NCBI RefSeq assembly: GCF_954871325.1
Contig: NC_088777.1
Coordinates: 29,117,366-29,181,365, forward strand
Length of the DNA stretch: 64,000 nt
Source: Gordionus sp. m RMFG-2023
Taxonomy: Eukaryota; Nematomorpha; Gordioida; Chordodea; Parachordodidae
Reading direction: 5' to 3'
Every line of letters begins with the position of its first letter. The stretch's first letter is position 1. Position numbers and translations under genes: made by a program. Positions 47,301 through 62,300 of the stretch are shown piece after piece. The notes under the pieces were generated by a model. That model did not search any database, was not told the DNA's origin, and saw only the letters and a program-made list of their open reading frames with translations.

Positions 47301-50300
47301 AAGCTTATAAATAAGCCTTATAACTTCTTAAATAAAAAGGCAAATCCAGTTTCCGGAGAAGCCAATCGGGGTCTCCATTGCCTAATGCCAGAAAAATAAG
47401 TCTTCTTATTCATGGACTGCCTGATATGTTAAATGAATTTCTGAGTATAATTGCCATGCAATGGGGTCAAATGGTTGATCATGAAATGAATTTCGTCCCG
47501 GCTACTAAAAGTTTTAATATCTTTTTATTTGTTTTGACTATATTTTTGTGGGGGTTTCCTCTATATATAATAATTGTATATTATGAACGATTAAATATCC
47601 AGTTTTATAAATATTTACATTTTCCCCTCTTATCTTTCATGAATAACGATCAATATATCACTTTGGCTACTTGAACAAATATAAATAAAAAAAATTCTTA
47701 TTTTTTTAAAAAATCTCATTTTTTACTAATCTAAATTTTTTTTGATTTTACTTCAATTATCTTAATTTTTGGACTTTTGTAACTAAACATGATATTTTCC
47801 AAATTTTTAAAAGTAGTTCTTAATTTCATATAATAAATATTTACTTTATACCTTGTAGGCTTAATTTAATAAGCTTAGTTTATCTCAGGGACCTGCGGAG
47901 GTACCATTTGCACGGCTAGGTTTGGCCCTGATTTTTAAAACAAAATTTTTTTTTGGTCCGACCCGGATTTTCAAAAAAAATTTTTTTTGGGTTGACCTGG
48001 CCCGTGTTTTATATTTTTAGGCCTGGCCCGGATTTTTTAAAATATATTGTATTTATTTTTAATTTTTATTGATAATAATAATGGCGATTTAAAATAATGG
48101 GCCCGTCCCGGGTATATTTTAAAAACCGGGCCTGCAGGTCACTGGTTTATCTTAGGCAAGAATTTGCATACTTTGTCTTATTCTTGTTATAGTTCATGAT
48201 ATACTACTCTGCCTCAACAAAAGCCACCACTTTTGATTTCTGATAATACATCATTTTTCGAAATTAAAAAAATTCATTAGGTACTAAAATTATTTAAGTG
48301 AACTTTTATGAAACAGCATTAAACCACGGAAAATGACGTAAAAAGCAGGAAATATATGCAATTTTATAAACAACGTAAAATATAAGCAAAATAAACTAAG
48401 CAAAATTACAAAAAATAACGCAAAATAAAAAAAACATGTAAAATTATGGAAATTATGTAAAAGTCTCAAAATTATGCAAAACGTAGAAAAACACACAAAA
48501 AAAGGTGAAAATGACGCAAAAAATATGTAAAATTTTATAAAAGAGGCAAAATAACAGAAAATAAATAAAAACACATAAAAGCAAGCAAAATGGCAATAAT
48601 TTCAGAAAAGCACCCAAAATGTTTAAAAAGTAAAATGTAAAATTAAGTGCAAAACACGCAAAATGACGTAAAATTTTAGGTAGCACGCGAAATGACGCTA
48701 AAAATAGGAAATTTTTTCGATTATTTTTAATCTTATTTAAATTTTTCAGTACTTTATTTTTAATTTTTTTATTTTCATTCAATTTTTTTATGTATTATTA
48801 TTTGTCATTTTGCTTAGTTTAGTAATTATTTTTACATACTTATGCGTACTGCATTTTTAAGAAATTTTGCGCCATTTTGTGCTGTTTATTAATGCCCTTA
48901 GGAAATTAGTGGTACAATCGTTTATATAACTAACTTAAAAACATATATTTTTCTTTCGCCAAATTAGAATTATCAGGAATTTAAAAACAACCACCACATA
49001 CATTAGGTCATATCTTTTTAAAACGCGTATATGTCTTCAGGGAATAGTATATTTAACCAGGATTTGATTCCATTTATCGAAATTTTAATTTAATTGTTTA
49101 ATTGTCCAATCAAGTTTCTTCTTTTTTTCAATCAAGGCTTTTTTTGACCTATTAAAAAAAATGTTGTTGACCAAATAATTATTAAAATTTTTTGCCTTAT
49201 AAAATAGATAACCCAATTTATGAATTCTACTATTATAAGGGGATTTTGAGAAAACATGGAGAGTCGAATTACACTCATTTGAGATTCCCCAAAAATTCTA
49301 TATCTTGTTTAACTATTATTTCTAGAACCAATTGATATTCCCCGAAACTTCTAAGTCTTTTTTAACTATTATTTTAACTAGAACCCATTGATATTTTTTA
49401 AGAGTTTTTTTTCGATTTTCTTCGTAAGACTTTATAAAAATGTGTAGCTGTGCATTTGAACTTCTAATCTTAAAATCTAACCAATATATTTTTAGGTCGA
49501 CAGCGGTTTTATTTGTTATTTCCCTTTTTTCTATTTATTGATTCATTTTATAAGGCTATCCACTAGTCATTAGAAACCAGAAGAATGAACAACTTAGGAG
49601 AAAGTAAATTTTTTTTATTATTTAAGCAATTAGCAATTTAGATCTGTTAGAATTACTTTTATCCATTTCGATTTAATATGTTCGTTTTTCAACTCCTCAG
49701 TCTCAATTTTATATCTTGCCATAATTCCGAAATGACTGCATGAGAAGAAATGTAAGTTTTTTATATAGTAAAAGTCTCTATAACATCTCATAGAAGATAC
49801 TTTAGTCTTCACATAATTTCTAAGTGTTGTTAAAGAGTGCCGCTACATTATAACTCGGGAGCTGGAACTAGCTCCTTTTTGGGATATAAGGGGAGGGGGA
49901 AGCGGCGCTCCTCCGCTTCTTAATTTTATTGTAAAAAATAAAATAATCTTAATTTATTTATTTGTTGAATACCATAAAGATAATATGTATTAATTAAAAT
50001 TTATAAAAATATTTAATTATATAAAATGTTGTCCTGAGTTTTTATTTACATATTTTTTTATTCAAGGCATATTTTAACTCTTATAAAATATAAAGACCAT
50101 GGAATGCGATATGTTAATTAACAGATACAGTAGTTATTAAAATATATTAAAATAAATTTTCATTTCCATCGTATAAGAAATATTTCTCTCCTCTAAAAGA
50201 GGTGACATGTTTAAGAGTAAAAGTTTTGAAATGGATAAAGATTTTCAACAGATGATATCCTGAACCTGATTACAGAGCAGAAAGTTAAGATTTTCTACCA

Positions 50301-53300
50301 ACAAAACATTCACGCTGTGCCTGCCACAATATCAATTTGCTACAGCTAATGCAGAGAAAGCTTTAGAAATTAGAATATTTAAAATTATAACCCAAAAGCT
50401 CACTTCAAAAGTGTCAGTCTTTATATAATAAATAAAATATGTTCACAAATCTGGTTGGTAATATAATAAAAAAAATTAGGAAAATATTTGATGTATCCAA
50501 AAGCTACAAGATGGAATTCATATTATGATTCGTGGTATTGTTAGATAAAATATTAAGCAAAAATTCCAAGATCTTGATAGATAACATTATTATATGATAT
50601 ATGCTTTAACTCTCTGGAACGTAATTTATTAAAGAATATAACCAAGTAAATATTAATATAATCGTTATTTTTCCAAAATGATTAAATTAATGGAGATTTG
50701 TCAAAACCTTGAAGATCCTTGAAGGTGAGCTTCATATGAATATGGTGTTTTTAACTGCAACTATTTCTTGGCTTACTTCAATATTAAATTATTTCGCAGA
50801 TTTAGAATTTTGCTAATTTCTTGTAGAGTCCCTTATATGCGGCATTGCAAAATGTATATAATTTTATAAAAATAAATGATATATTTTTAACTTTATAGCA
50901 GATTTTGAATTGTTTAAATTTATGATAATATCATTGATGCTATTAAATAAATTAATTGATTTCATAAGAAAAGAAATTCCTAAAACACAAAAATATTTAT
51001 AATTACAACGACCCTCCAATATTTAGAAAACTTTTGGATTCAATCAAATTGATTTATAAGGAAGATAATATTTTAAATTAATTTTTTTTTTTAAATAAAA
51101 AATACCTCAATAAATATATTTAATATATAAATGATTTAAATAATATTTATCAAAATACAATAACACCCATCTTCCATCTACTGCTACTGTTGAACGCTTT
51201 TTGTATCGCTAAACAAGCTTTAGGCGAGAGGCGTGATTGTTTGTCAGGTTCAAATGTATAAAATTTACTACTCTTAAAAACAAATATAAAATTATAATTT
51301 TTTTTAATGCTAATTAAAATATATAAATAAAAAATGATTTTTTTGTGTGATTTATATTTAAAAAATTAAAATCAAGGGAGAGGCTAAGAAGCGGCTCTTT
51401 TTTTCTAAAAGGAATCGGGAGCGTGCTCCTTTTAAAAACTCAATAGCGGAAACGGGAGCTAGCTACTTTTGAAATTGTAGGAGAAGGAGCTAGATCCTAT
51501 TAAAAAGGAGCGTAAACAACTGTAATTTTTTAGGTGGTTATTTTTTTTATTGAGATCAGTGGCGTAGCTAGGAATTTTCCTTAGAGGGGGTCCATACATA
51601 TATAAGACTGGGGGCTTCGCCCCCCAGACCCCCTTTAACGGGCCTTCGGCCTATAGCTCCGGCCTTCGGCCGGGTTTATCTTAAAAATCATAACAATATC
51701 TTCGATATTATATAATAAATATAGTTAATGCATCAATAATATATTATTATAATTTCGTAGATTATCTCAAATTATCATTCCACGAACATCAAAAATATAA
51801 ATATTCATGGTATTTATTTGATATAAAGTAACTTTTAAGTCTTTTGAACGTATAATCTAAAAAAATATTTGCTCTGGGAGGGGTCCAAACCTGAAAACCA
51901 CCCCCGTAGCTACGCCACTGATTGAGACAGATAGTACATCTTAGGCATAGCAAAGGGGGTGCTTTAAGATCCCCTCCCCTCTCACCCCGGTAAATTTTTA
52001 AGTTTTCTTTAATATATTTTAAGTCAATATAAATTATTCCCTTTCAAGAATTCTTTAACTTTAAACACTAATAATGAATTAATAGCAAAATTAAAGAATA
52101 TTTGGATTGATTAGTTTTATATTAAAGTAGCTTGGATTGATTGGTTTTACGTTTTAACGGAATTCCGCTAGCCTGGGATTAAGTATGCGTTGCAATTCTA
52201 TGGTTAGAGAGAATAATAACGAAATTAAATATAAACATACCTAATGTCATATTTATTTTAATTATTTCCGACACAATCGGTACATTTGAATTTAGAGCCC
52301 ATCCGCCGCCAAAAATTGTCAATTTTTTCTCTCAGTAAGATTTTTTTTCCTCCGGCAACGAATATTAATTATGATATGTGTTCAAACTGCTTATCATGTT
52401 ATTCTCTTGCATTTTTTTATAATTAATATATTTTATTTATAATATGTGTTAATCTAATATAGTATAATTTTTAATTATATATTAATTGAAAATGATGATT
52501 TCATAGAGAAAAGTATGGATTTTCATCCTTAAAAATAAAAATTTATCAAAATGTAATTTAGATTTAAAAATTCTTACATGTCTTCAAAACTTAAATTTAA
52601 AATAAGAATTATTTTAATCATATTACTTAATTATATAACATAAAAATATTAACTCAATTAAGAACCCGATGGGAGCAGATTGGCATGCTGCGGTGCAGAT
52701 TCATCCAACACTCAATGCGCTCATATTGACGTTAAAGGAGATCCTTTCTATGGAGAGTTTGAAGTGGTCTGCATAGGATTTACTCGAAGCGAAATTTCGA
52801 ATATTTCTTCAAGTTGCATCCTCATTATTTTATAAAATTTCTGATCCTAATCCTAATAAAATTTATGAATTTAGTATAAGATGTGGAACGATTTATATTT
52901 AAATTGGAAGGGTAATTCATTCAATTATCAACTCTTTGTCAGACTTGGTTAGCTAGAAGCATGGTTAGCAAGTCGGTTAATTGACGAGTCAATTAACCCT
53001 AATATATTTGACTGGTCAAATATTATCAAATAATTTTTGTGTATAGTGTTTGACAAAAACTTCATATTAGCCTAATTAATATGATCCCTAATTCTAGAAA
53101 GTATTAATAAAAGAATACTAATATTTCTAGTAGTTCAAATCTGATGAAAAACTAAATCAAAATAAAAACCAATTACTCAACTTACCAGAAAATATTTTTA
53201 TAATTTCCAACATCTGATATTTCGATTTTTGTTGCAATATCAAACTTGGCCAATCTATAATAAAAAAGAAAACAATCTATTATTAAATGTTTTTTAAATA

Positions 53301-56300
53301 AGATAGTACCAATATTGCCAAAACTGCCTACTCAAGCAATTCGTTTCACATCAGTGAAAATCCTAATATTCATAGATTTAAAAGAATAGATTCAATTTAT
53401 AACTTCTTTTTTTTAAAAATTGGTAATCTCTTTATTTAAAATATCGAATAAGAATAAAAAAATCTGTTTAAAAAAAATGGTCTAATTGATAAAAAATCAA
53501 ACATAATAATATCTTATTATAAATGAATAAAATTGACCAACTTATTTTTAGTTTTTTTCTACTTTATTCTTTATTTTATTAAAAAGAGCCATTGTTATAT
53601 TTGAACAAATCATTTTGCATTTTTTGCCATAAAACTCGTGGTTCATTAGTAAATGTCTTGATTTTGAGCATAAAAGTTTTATAAAATTAGTATATTAAGG
53701 GAGAAAAATGTCCTTTTGTTGATCATATAAATAGAGTGAATATGTAGTTCGATAATTTCAAATAATCTTTTATTTTCATTGTTCCGACTGTTAGCAAAGG
53801 ATTAAAATTTTTATCTGATGGGAAAAAGGGGACATAGGTGAAATTCCAAATAAGAGATTCCTCTAACTACTACGGGATTGTTGACAATCCCAGGGGCGGA
53901 CTGGCGACGCTACAGCCTCGTGGGTATTTTTTATAGCAGCCTCATTTATATGGGGGCTTCGCCCCCATACCCCCATTTTGCGGGCCTTCTGCCCGCTTTT
54001 GCCCGGTCTTCGACCGGATTCCCTTAAATGGCTTCTTTGATTTAAATGATTATTACTTCTTATTTTTTGAAAATAAGTTGAAACGTTTTACATTTTTAGT
54101 AAAAAAAAGAATAGTATAAAATTCATTGAAAATATAATTTTATATTAGATTTACAACGATATTCCACATTAAAACCAAAACATACATCACATGTTAAATA
54201 TAAAAAAAATGTATACTCAATATATTAAATCAATTAATTATAAATATAAAATCATTGCAGTTATACAATATTACAGAGAATAAAATTGCGGCACTTATAA
54301 AATCCGGCACCGATCATATTGTAAATAATATTTACGTTAATAAATCTTTCATTAACTCTGAACCTTTGGGCAAATATACAGGAATATCTTCTAGTTCAAT
54401 CTACGCTAATAGTTCTCGTTCAACTGATATCATTAAAAACGCTTCTAATTTTTCTTGGTCAATATTAGCTCTCAGCTTATTTTTATAATTTTTAATTTAC
54501 TAAATGCTTTCTCGCAATTAACCTGCGTAAACGATAAAGTTAAAATGTATTTATATGCCAAAAATTAGTGAATGCACTCGTGTGCATATTTCATACACGC
54601 ATATTAAACACTTGTTACATTTATTATCACACTCTGAGTTATTATCATATTGTAATATTCCATCTTCTTCATTTGACTCCTCACTTGTACATACGATATC
54701 ATCGTCCGTTTCATTTAATTCTGCTACTAAATCTTTGAATACACTGGCAAATGAACATAATTCGTTACGTAATTTAACATTCAATATATATGCCAATTGT
54801 GCCAGTTTTTCCAAGGCCTTTTCAGAAATACCTTTACTATTTATTTCATCAAAATATCTTGGAGGCAAATATTGCACATCCAAAATAAGCTCTCAATTCG
54901 CAGAAAGCCGTTCCGACAAGCTGTTTATAATTTGATCAATTATAGGACGAAATACTTCGAACTTATAAAGGTCAATCGATTCTTGTGGACGTTCATCTTG
55001 GCATTTATCACTATATATTCTCTTCGCACGTCCTATTCAATTTTTGGCAGAGCATTCTGTACCCTGATACTCTCTGGGAGCTTTAAATATGAAAGTGTTT
55101 CATTTAAATTAGAAGCCATTTCATTGCTTTATTTTGAATCGATGATACAGAAGACTTAGCATCTTCTATCATTTACCATGCTGACAAAGTACCTAATTTT
55201 TTAGTTTTATTTCAAAATTTTCCAAATATATTATAGCTGTACCAAGAGTCTTAAATTTACATAAATTATCAAGTTTTTGTCTCAAATGATTTATTATCTA
55301 TTACAAATCGTAGTGCATTTATCGATATTGGGAGCAAGCTCTCTTTACCATATATCTATCTAAGGATTTTTTCACGTGTCCATCACCTTATCTATTTTTT
55401 ACAGCCTTCTCAACTTATTTTGGCCAGATGAATTATTCTATTTTACCCAAGCATCCATCTTTTTATCTGATTCACCGACCTATATTTTATTTGATTTCAA
55501 TTAATTAAGAACAAGAAATTTTGGCTATATTATTTCTACAATAAATCAATGTATAAAATAAATATAATAAATTAATCAAAACTTAGCTTTCACTCTACTC
55601 AAACGGAAGCATTTTCACTTCATTTGAAAAAAAAACAAAAGAACTTGGTAATGATGTGTAGCGTCAAGCGACGTTATTGATATATTATGCATTAAAATGT
55701 AGTAAACGACATGACAATTCTCAAGGAATGTGATATTTAAATCATAGAGATATTATTAATAATAAATAAATGATAAGAGAAAATAATGTGAACATGTAAT
55801 TTTTTTTTAATCGACCTCTATTTTGATATTTTCTTCTGATCGGCCTCAAAAATCGACATTTTCTCGCGGTCTCGTGGGCAAAATGCCCACCGGGCCCCTG
55901 GACAATCCATGTTTTAGAGAATCTTATGTTGATATATTGGTAGGTTCAAAAATGTGTAGGATGTTTTTTAGGCTCCGATATATTATTAGATTAATTGTTG
56001 AGATATGACGTTAGTGTTCACATTGATTACATATAGACAGTAAAGTCCACGCATCCCTTAGAAGTGACCAAAGTGTTGCAATCAATATAATTATATGCTT
56101 GGACAATCTCACATCGTATTCATAAACCTACTGCTACTCTCAATTGTTCATCTGATAAGAGATTACTAATGTTTTGACTGGGAAGGGCATCCAACTATTT
56201 GTGACCTCCTAGTCTATCGTCGGTATCCAATCTAAAACAATTAGTGAGACCACTCTTAGATAATGCTTTCGGATATATTTTAAAATTTGCAAATAAGTTT

Positions 56301-59300
56301 TAAAAGCATTAATAGTTGAGTAAACAGTTTGTGATATGTACCCCGAGAAATAAATGATATGATGAATTTTGGATAAAAAAAATTAAAGTTTGTTTTTAAA
56401 TATACCTAATCTGCTAGCTATGTCATTGTTATTAATAAGGAATGACTTTAACCGATGTAAAAAATAATGATACATTTTTTAACTGAATACAATCGTGATG
56501 TGCTCTAATATTATCTGTAGTAGAAGTAGAAACGATTAAAAAACATATTCCAAATAAGTTGTAACTTTTTTTCAAAAAGAAATTAGTGGACTAATATTCA
56601 TAAAATTGATATAAAATTTGACTATGGGAAAATTAGTTAGAACTTATATTTTAATTTATTCTAAATACGAACCAAAACATTATATAATAATATTGATACA
56701 TTATAATAAAAATTTTGTACTTCTCTTGTCGATTTAAGGGGACGGCATAGCCTGCACTGCCGTACTTGCAAAGGAAGTATCCCTAGAAACTATCATTGCA
56801 ATACATTATTCAACATACCCTTTTAGAACCTCTTGATCTTTTCAGATCTGGTAGAAAAGATGGCATACCCAAATTTCTTGGAAATGGGGCAATTATTAAT
56901 TTGGGACTATTTCTGTATTATCCCTTAGTCCCCACCAATCCAAACTTAAAGATCTTGATCTTTTTTAAAAAAATTATAATTTTTTTTTCTTGAATATATA
57001 TTATTCCTTCTTTTCTTATTTTATTTCTAACTTTTTGCGATTTCTTTACTATATTTGTATCTTTTCTCAATTCATTTTTCTTACTATATCTTTTTCCAAT
57101 TTATTTTTCTTCTCATTTTTGATAATTCTTTTGTCTTTTTAAAAATAATTTATAAATTTCCCCTTATTTTTCTTCACCCCTCTGCTCCATTTTTTTAAAC
57201 AATTCTTTACTCTTTTTTCATGATACATAACAATATTTTGACTTTTTATGATTTTTTCTCCTTATATTTTAATATTTTACTTACATTTCTAACCTTTTCA
57301 ATCTCTTTAAGTAATTTTTAATCTATATTTTTTTAATCTTTTCTCATTTTTGGTAATTCTTTTTAGGAATTTTATTTAATTTTCACTAAATTTAGAATTT
57401 TTTACATATCAAATTATTTAATTACAATTACGATATATATGTAATAGTCAGAAACCAAAATTTATATTATTCATTAATAATTTTCCTTCTTCTATATTTT
57501 GGAATATAGGTCACCATATTTCTAAAATAATATATTTTCAGATATTCTTCTCTCTCCATGCTCTATAAAACGAATTAATTTTTTCTCGTTTATGGGATTT
57601 TGACTTCTGACAAAATCCTTCCATTTAAAAAACACATTTTCAATGGGATTAAGATAAGGAATGTAAGGTGGTAAATATTTCAGTGTATGCCTTCTTCTTT
57701 CTATCGATTCCCTAATTGAATATGACGAAATTGAACATTATCCATCACATAAATCATATTCATCATGTTACCTTCTTCAAAATGATTTAATATTTCATTT
57801 ACTGCATTTGTGAGGGCATTATAGTATAATTCATTGTCTTTATCCCTTAAACATTTTTAATAGCCTTTTTATTTATTTGTGAATATCCATCGCTTCATTT
57901 ATATTGAAACCCGCTCTCATAGATAAATATAAATATTTCTTTCATATAGGCTACATCTATAAACCAATTCGAGTATTCTTTGCGAATCATGATATTTGAT
58001 TCGGTATTTTCTCTAACTGAACGTAGTGATACTCTTTTAAAGCTATCAGTATTTTTTGATATTTCCACATCATATCTTTCTTTAATCATTTAACATTTAG
58101 TTCCTTGCATGCACGTGATCCTCTTTTGGGCACATTTTTGAGATGGGGGTATTTAATATTTGTTACTGTCTTATAGCTTACCATAAAAAATGATGCTATA
58201 TTTTTGATACTAAACGTCAATTATTAGAGCTTTTGTTTCACTGTTAATGTTTTTCCCCTTGTTTTTGCCATATCTTCATAATTTTATTTTTAAAACAAAA
58301 ATATATTTCTTTTTTAAATATATATTCAACAAATGGAAGGAATGACAAAAAAACTAAAACCTTTAGATTATAACATTTAACTCATTTTACGTTTATTTAT
58401 TCATAAATCAAAGAATATAGTTTTAATAATAATTACAAAAAAATTATTTACTTGCTCAAAAATATTGAATGCTTCTTGCATAAAAATAAGAATTTAAAAA
58501 TGATTATATTTTATTACATATCGTTTGGTACTACAGTTCAAACTTATTTAATTTTAAAAAGGTACATTATAACCAGGGGCGGACTGGCGACGCTACAGCC
58601 TCGTGGGCATTTTTTATAGCGGCCTCATTTATATGGGGGCTTCGCCCCATACCCCCATTTTGCGGGCCTTCGACCCGCTTCTGCCCGGTCTTCGACCGGG
58701 TATCCTTAAATGGCTTCTTATTTTTTGAAAATAAGTTCAAACGTTTTTTTTAGTAAAAATGTATTCGATAGTCATATATTTTATTTAAAAAAAATGCACA
58801 TCTAAAATCATATTCATTACCTATATAAAATAATATTCATCGAAAATATATATTTTATATTAGATTTACAACGATATTGCACTATAAAATTAAATCATAC
58901 ATCACATGTTTAATATATAAAAAATGGATACTCAATATATTAAATCAATTAATTATAAATATAAAATTATTGCAGTTATAAAATATTACAGATAATAAAA
59001 TTGCTGCACTTTTATAAAATCAGGCACCGATCATATTGTAAATAATATTAATAAGATTCTAATAAAAGAATAAAGAAAATATTTAATTTTACGTTAATAA
59101 ATCTCTCATTAACTTTGAACCTTTGCGCAAATATACAGGAATATCTTCTAGTTCAATCTATGCTAATAGTTCTCGTTCAACTTACATCATTAAAAACGCC
59201 TCTAATTTTTATTGGCTAATATTAGCTCTCAGCTTATTTTTATAATTTTTAATTTACTAAATGCTCTCGCAATTAACCTGCGTAAATGATAAAGTTAAAA

Positions 59301-62300
59301 TGTATTCATTAGCCAAAAATAAATTAGTGTCACTTGTATGAATATTGTATTTTTTAAGAATTTCATATACGCATATTAAACACTTGGTACATTTATTATC
59401 ACACTCTGATTTATTATCATATTGTAATATTCCATCTTCTTCATTTGACTCCTCACTTGTACACGCGATATTATCGTCCGTTTCTTTTAATTCTGCTACC
59501 AAATCTTTGAATACACTGGCAATTGAACATAATTCGTTATGAAATTTAACACTCAATATATATGCCAATTGTGCCAGTTTCCAAGGCCTTTTCAGAAATA
59601 CCTCTACTATTTATTTCATCAAAATGTCTTGAATACAAATATTGCACATTCAAGATAAGCTCTCAATTCGCAGAAAGTAGTTCCGGATAGGACGAAATAG
59701 TTCGAACCTATAAAGGTCAATCGATTCTTGAGGACATTCATCTTGGCATTTGTCACTATATATTCTCTTCGCTCGTCTTATTCGATCTTTTTACAGAGCA
59801 TTTTGTAGTCAGATACTCTTCGGGAGCTATAAATATGAAAATGTTTTATTTAAATTAGCAGCCATTTTATTGCTTTATTTTGAATCGATGATACAGAAGA
59901 TTTAGCATCTTCTTTCATTTTACATGCGAACAAAGTACCTAATTTTTTAGTTTGAAGATATGGCAGTGGCCCCATTATTTTAAAAATTTCCAAATATATT
60001 ATAGCTGTACTTCATAAATTTACATAAATTATCTAGTTTTTGTCTCGAATTATTTATTATCTATTATAAATTGAAGTGCCTTTATCGTTATTGGGAGCAA
60101 GCTCTCTTTACCATATATCCATCTAAGGGCTTTTTCACGTGCCCACCACCTTATCTCACCTATTTTTAGCAGCCTTCTCAACTTATTTTGGCCAGATGAA
60201 TTATTCTGTTTTACCCAAGCATCCATCCTTTTATCTGATTCACCGACCTGGATTTTATTTGATTTCAATGAATTAAAAACAAGAAATGTTAGCTATATTA
60301 TTTCTACAATTAATCAATGTATAAAATATAATATAATAAATTAATCAAAACTTAGCTTTCACTCTACTCAAACAGAAGCGTTTTCACTTCATTTGAAAAA
60401 AACAAAGATAAGAACGTGGTAATGATGTGTAGCGACAAGCGACGTTATTGATATATTATGCATAAAAATATGGTAAACGACATGACAATTTTCAAGGAAT
60501 GTGATATTCATATCATAGAGATATCATTAAAAATAAATAAATGATAAGAGAAAATAATGTGAAAATAATAATTTTTTTCTAATCGGCCTCTATTTTGATA
60601 TTTTCCTCTGATCGGCCTCAAAAATCGACATTTTCTCGCGGCCTCGTGGGCAAAATGCCCACCGGGTTTTATGGCCAGTCTGCCCTTGATATAACCAAAC
60701 TATTAATTTAATTTAGCAATTCTAATTAAATAATTTGACATGCAAAAAATTCTAATGAAAAAAAAATTGTTTAAGTGAAAATTAAATATAATTCCTAAAA
60801 AAATGAAAAAAAAAATTAGAAAAGATCAAAAAAATAAAGATTAAAAATGACTTAAAGAGATTGAAATGGTTAGAAAGGTATGTAAAAGATTATAAGGAGA
60901 AATAATCTTAAAAAGTAAATATTGTTATGAATGATGAAAAAAAAAAGTAAAGTTAAAAAAAAATAAGGGAAATTTATAAATTATTTTTAAAAAGACAAAA
61001 GATTTATCAAAAATGAGAAGAAAAATAAATTGAGAAAAGATGTAGTAAGAAAAATAAATTAAAGAAATCGCTAAAAGTTTGAAATAAATAAGAAGGAATA
61101 ATAAAAATTTTAGAAAAATAGACAAGAAAAAAAAATTAAAAAATAACGATTTTCCTTTTTTGAATGGAAATTTTCCTATCCTTTTGGAAATTTTCCTTTG
61201 ACACTTTTCCTTTCCTTATGACACTTTTCCTTTTTTGATTGGCACTTTTCCTTTTTTGATTGACACTTTTCCTTTTTTGTTTGACACTTTTCCTTTTTTT
61301 GATTGAACCTTTTCTATTTTTGTTTGACACTTTTCCTTTTAGGATTGGACATTTTCCTAAACCTTTGAGACTTTTCCTTATTTTGATTGACACTTTTCCT
61401 TTCTTGATCGAACCTTTTCCTTTTTTGATTGAACCTTTTCCTTTTTTGATTGAACCTTTTCCTTTTTTGATTGAACCTTTTCCTTTTATGATTGACCCTT
61501 TTCCTTTTTTGAATGGGAAATTCTGTATGAATAATTTTTAATTATACAAAAAAAGAGGAGAATTTAAATAGAGGGAAACATTTCGGTCTCACCCCCCCCC
61601 CTTTCCTCTGGTTATGCCACTGCGTCTAATATCACTAGATTGAAAGTAAATATTTTTTCTTCAATGGCTATACCAAAAAAAAATTATAATAAATATATTT
61701 TGCTCAGAGGCTAGAAAGTATAACATTTTAACTCGAATTAAGGATTTATACATAAATTTTTGAAATTTTAAACGTAAATTCTTCTTTTGTATTTTATTTA
61801 AAGTTAAATACAGACACAAGGTATACTGTTGAAAATATTAAAAAGATAAAAATATAAATTCAAAAAAGTTTTGTATCTTGTGTTGAAAAGTGAGTATTCG
61901 CACTATTACCAAACCTTGTATCAGAAAAATATAGGGTGGGTGTGCATGGATTGGTTTTTCACCCTCCCGCATGCCCATGCCCGCTTATTCTACGGGCGAG
62001 TATGGGAATGGGGCAGGGGGTGGGCGGAAGATTTTAAAAATTGAACGGGTGAGCAGGAGAGTTAAATATTTTTAAAACAATGAATCAGTGAATTTAAATA
62101 TTTTTGGAGGCGAAATGAGCAGAACAGTTTCTTTTTATTAAAAATTATTTTTTTAATTTCATTATTTTATAAGTTTAAATACAATTAAATAAAAATAGAA
62201 AGCTAAACCAACTAATAAAATAATTTTAGAACATTGGGTGGGCAGGTTGAATAAAATTTTTAGATAAATTGGCCGTTGGATCAATTTCTCTTTAAAACAA

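Larger units (their letters stand above)
56975..61136 (-). mobile_element. Tc1/mariner-like element with about 0.4-kb polypyrimidine arms
   Basis: The left arm 56975-57445 (T/C-rich) is the inverse of the right arm 60715-61136 (A/G-rich). Matching blocks include TTATTCCTTCTTTTCTTATT, TTTTTCTTACTATATCTTTT and AATTTATAAATTTCCC. Between them a minus-strand DDE transposase fossil lies at 58110-57540. hAT copy B (58574-60688) is inserted inside. Outer ends grade into A- or T-rich DNA, so the exact termini and TA duplication are not fixed. Confidence 0.7.

Noticed and set aside
48290-48782. Phe/Cys-rich minus-strand frames that look like membrane proteins
   Set aside because: They arise from the GCAAAAT word array read in reverse.
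54555-55159. Plus-strand frames of 120 and 126 codons
   Set aside because: They lie opposite the minus-strand hAT transposase fossil, whose motifs are recognisable; the plus-strand readings are shadows.
61136-61541. Lys-rich frame on the minus strand and Phe/Leu-rich frame on the plus strand
   Set aside because: Both are produced by the 25-bp minisatellite unit.
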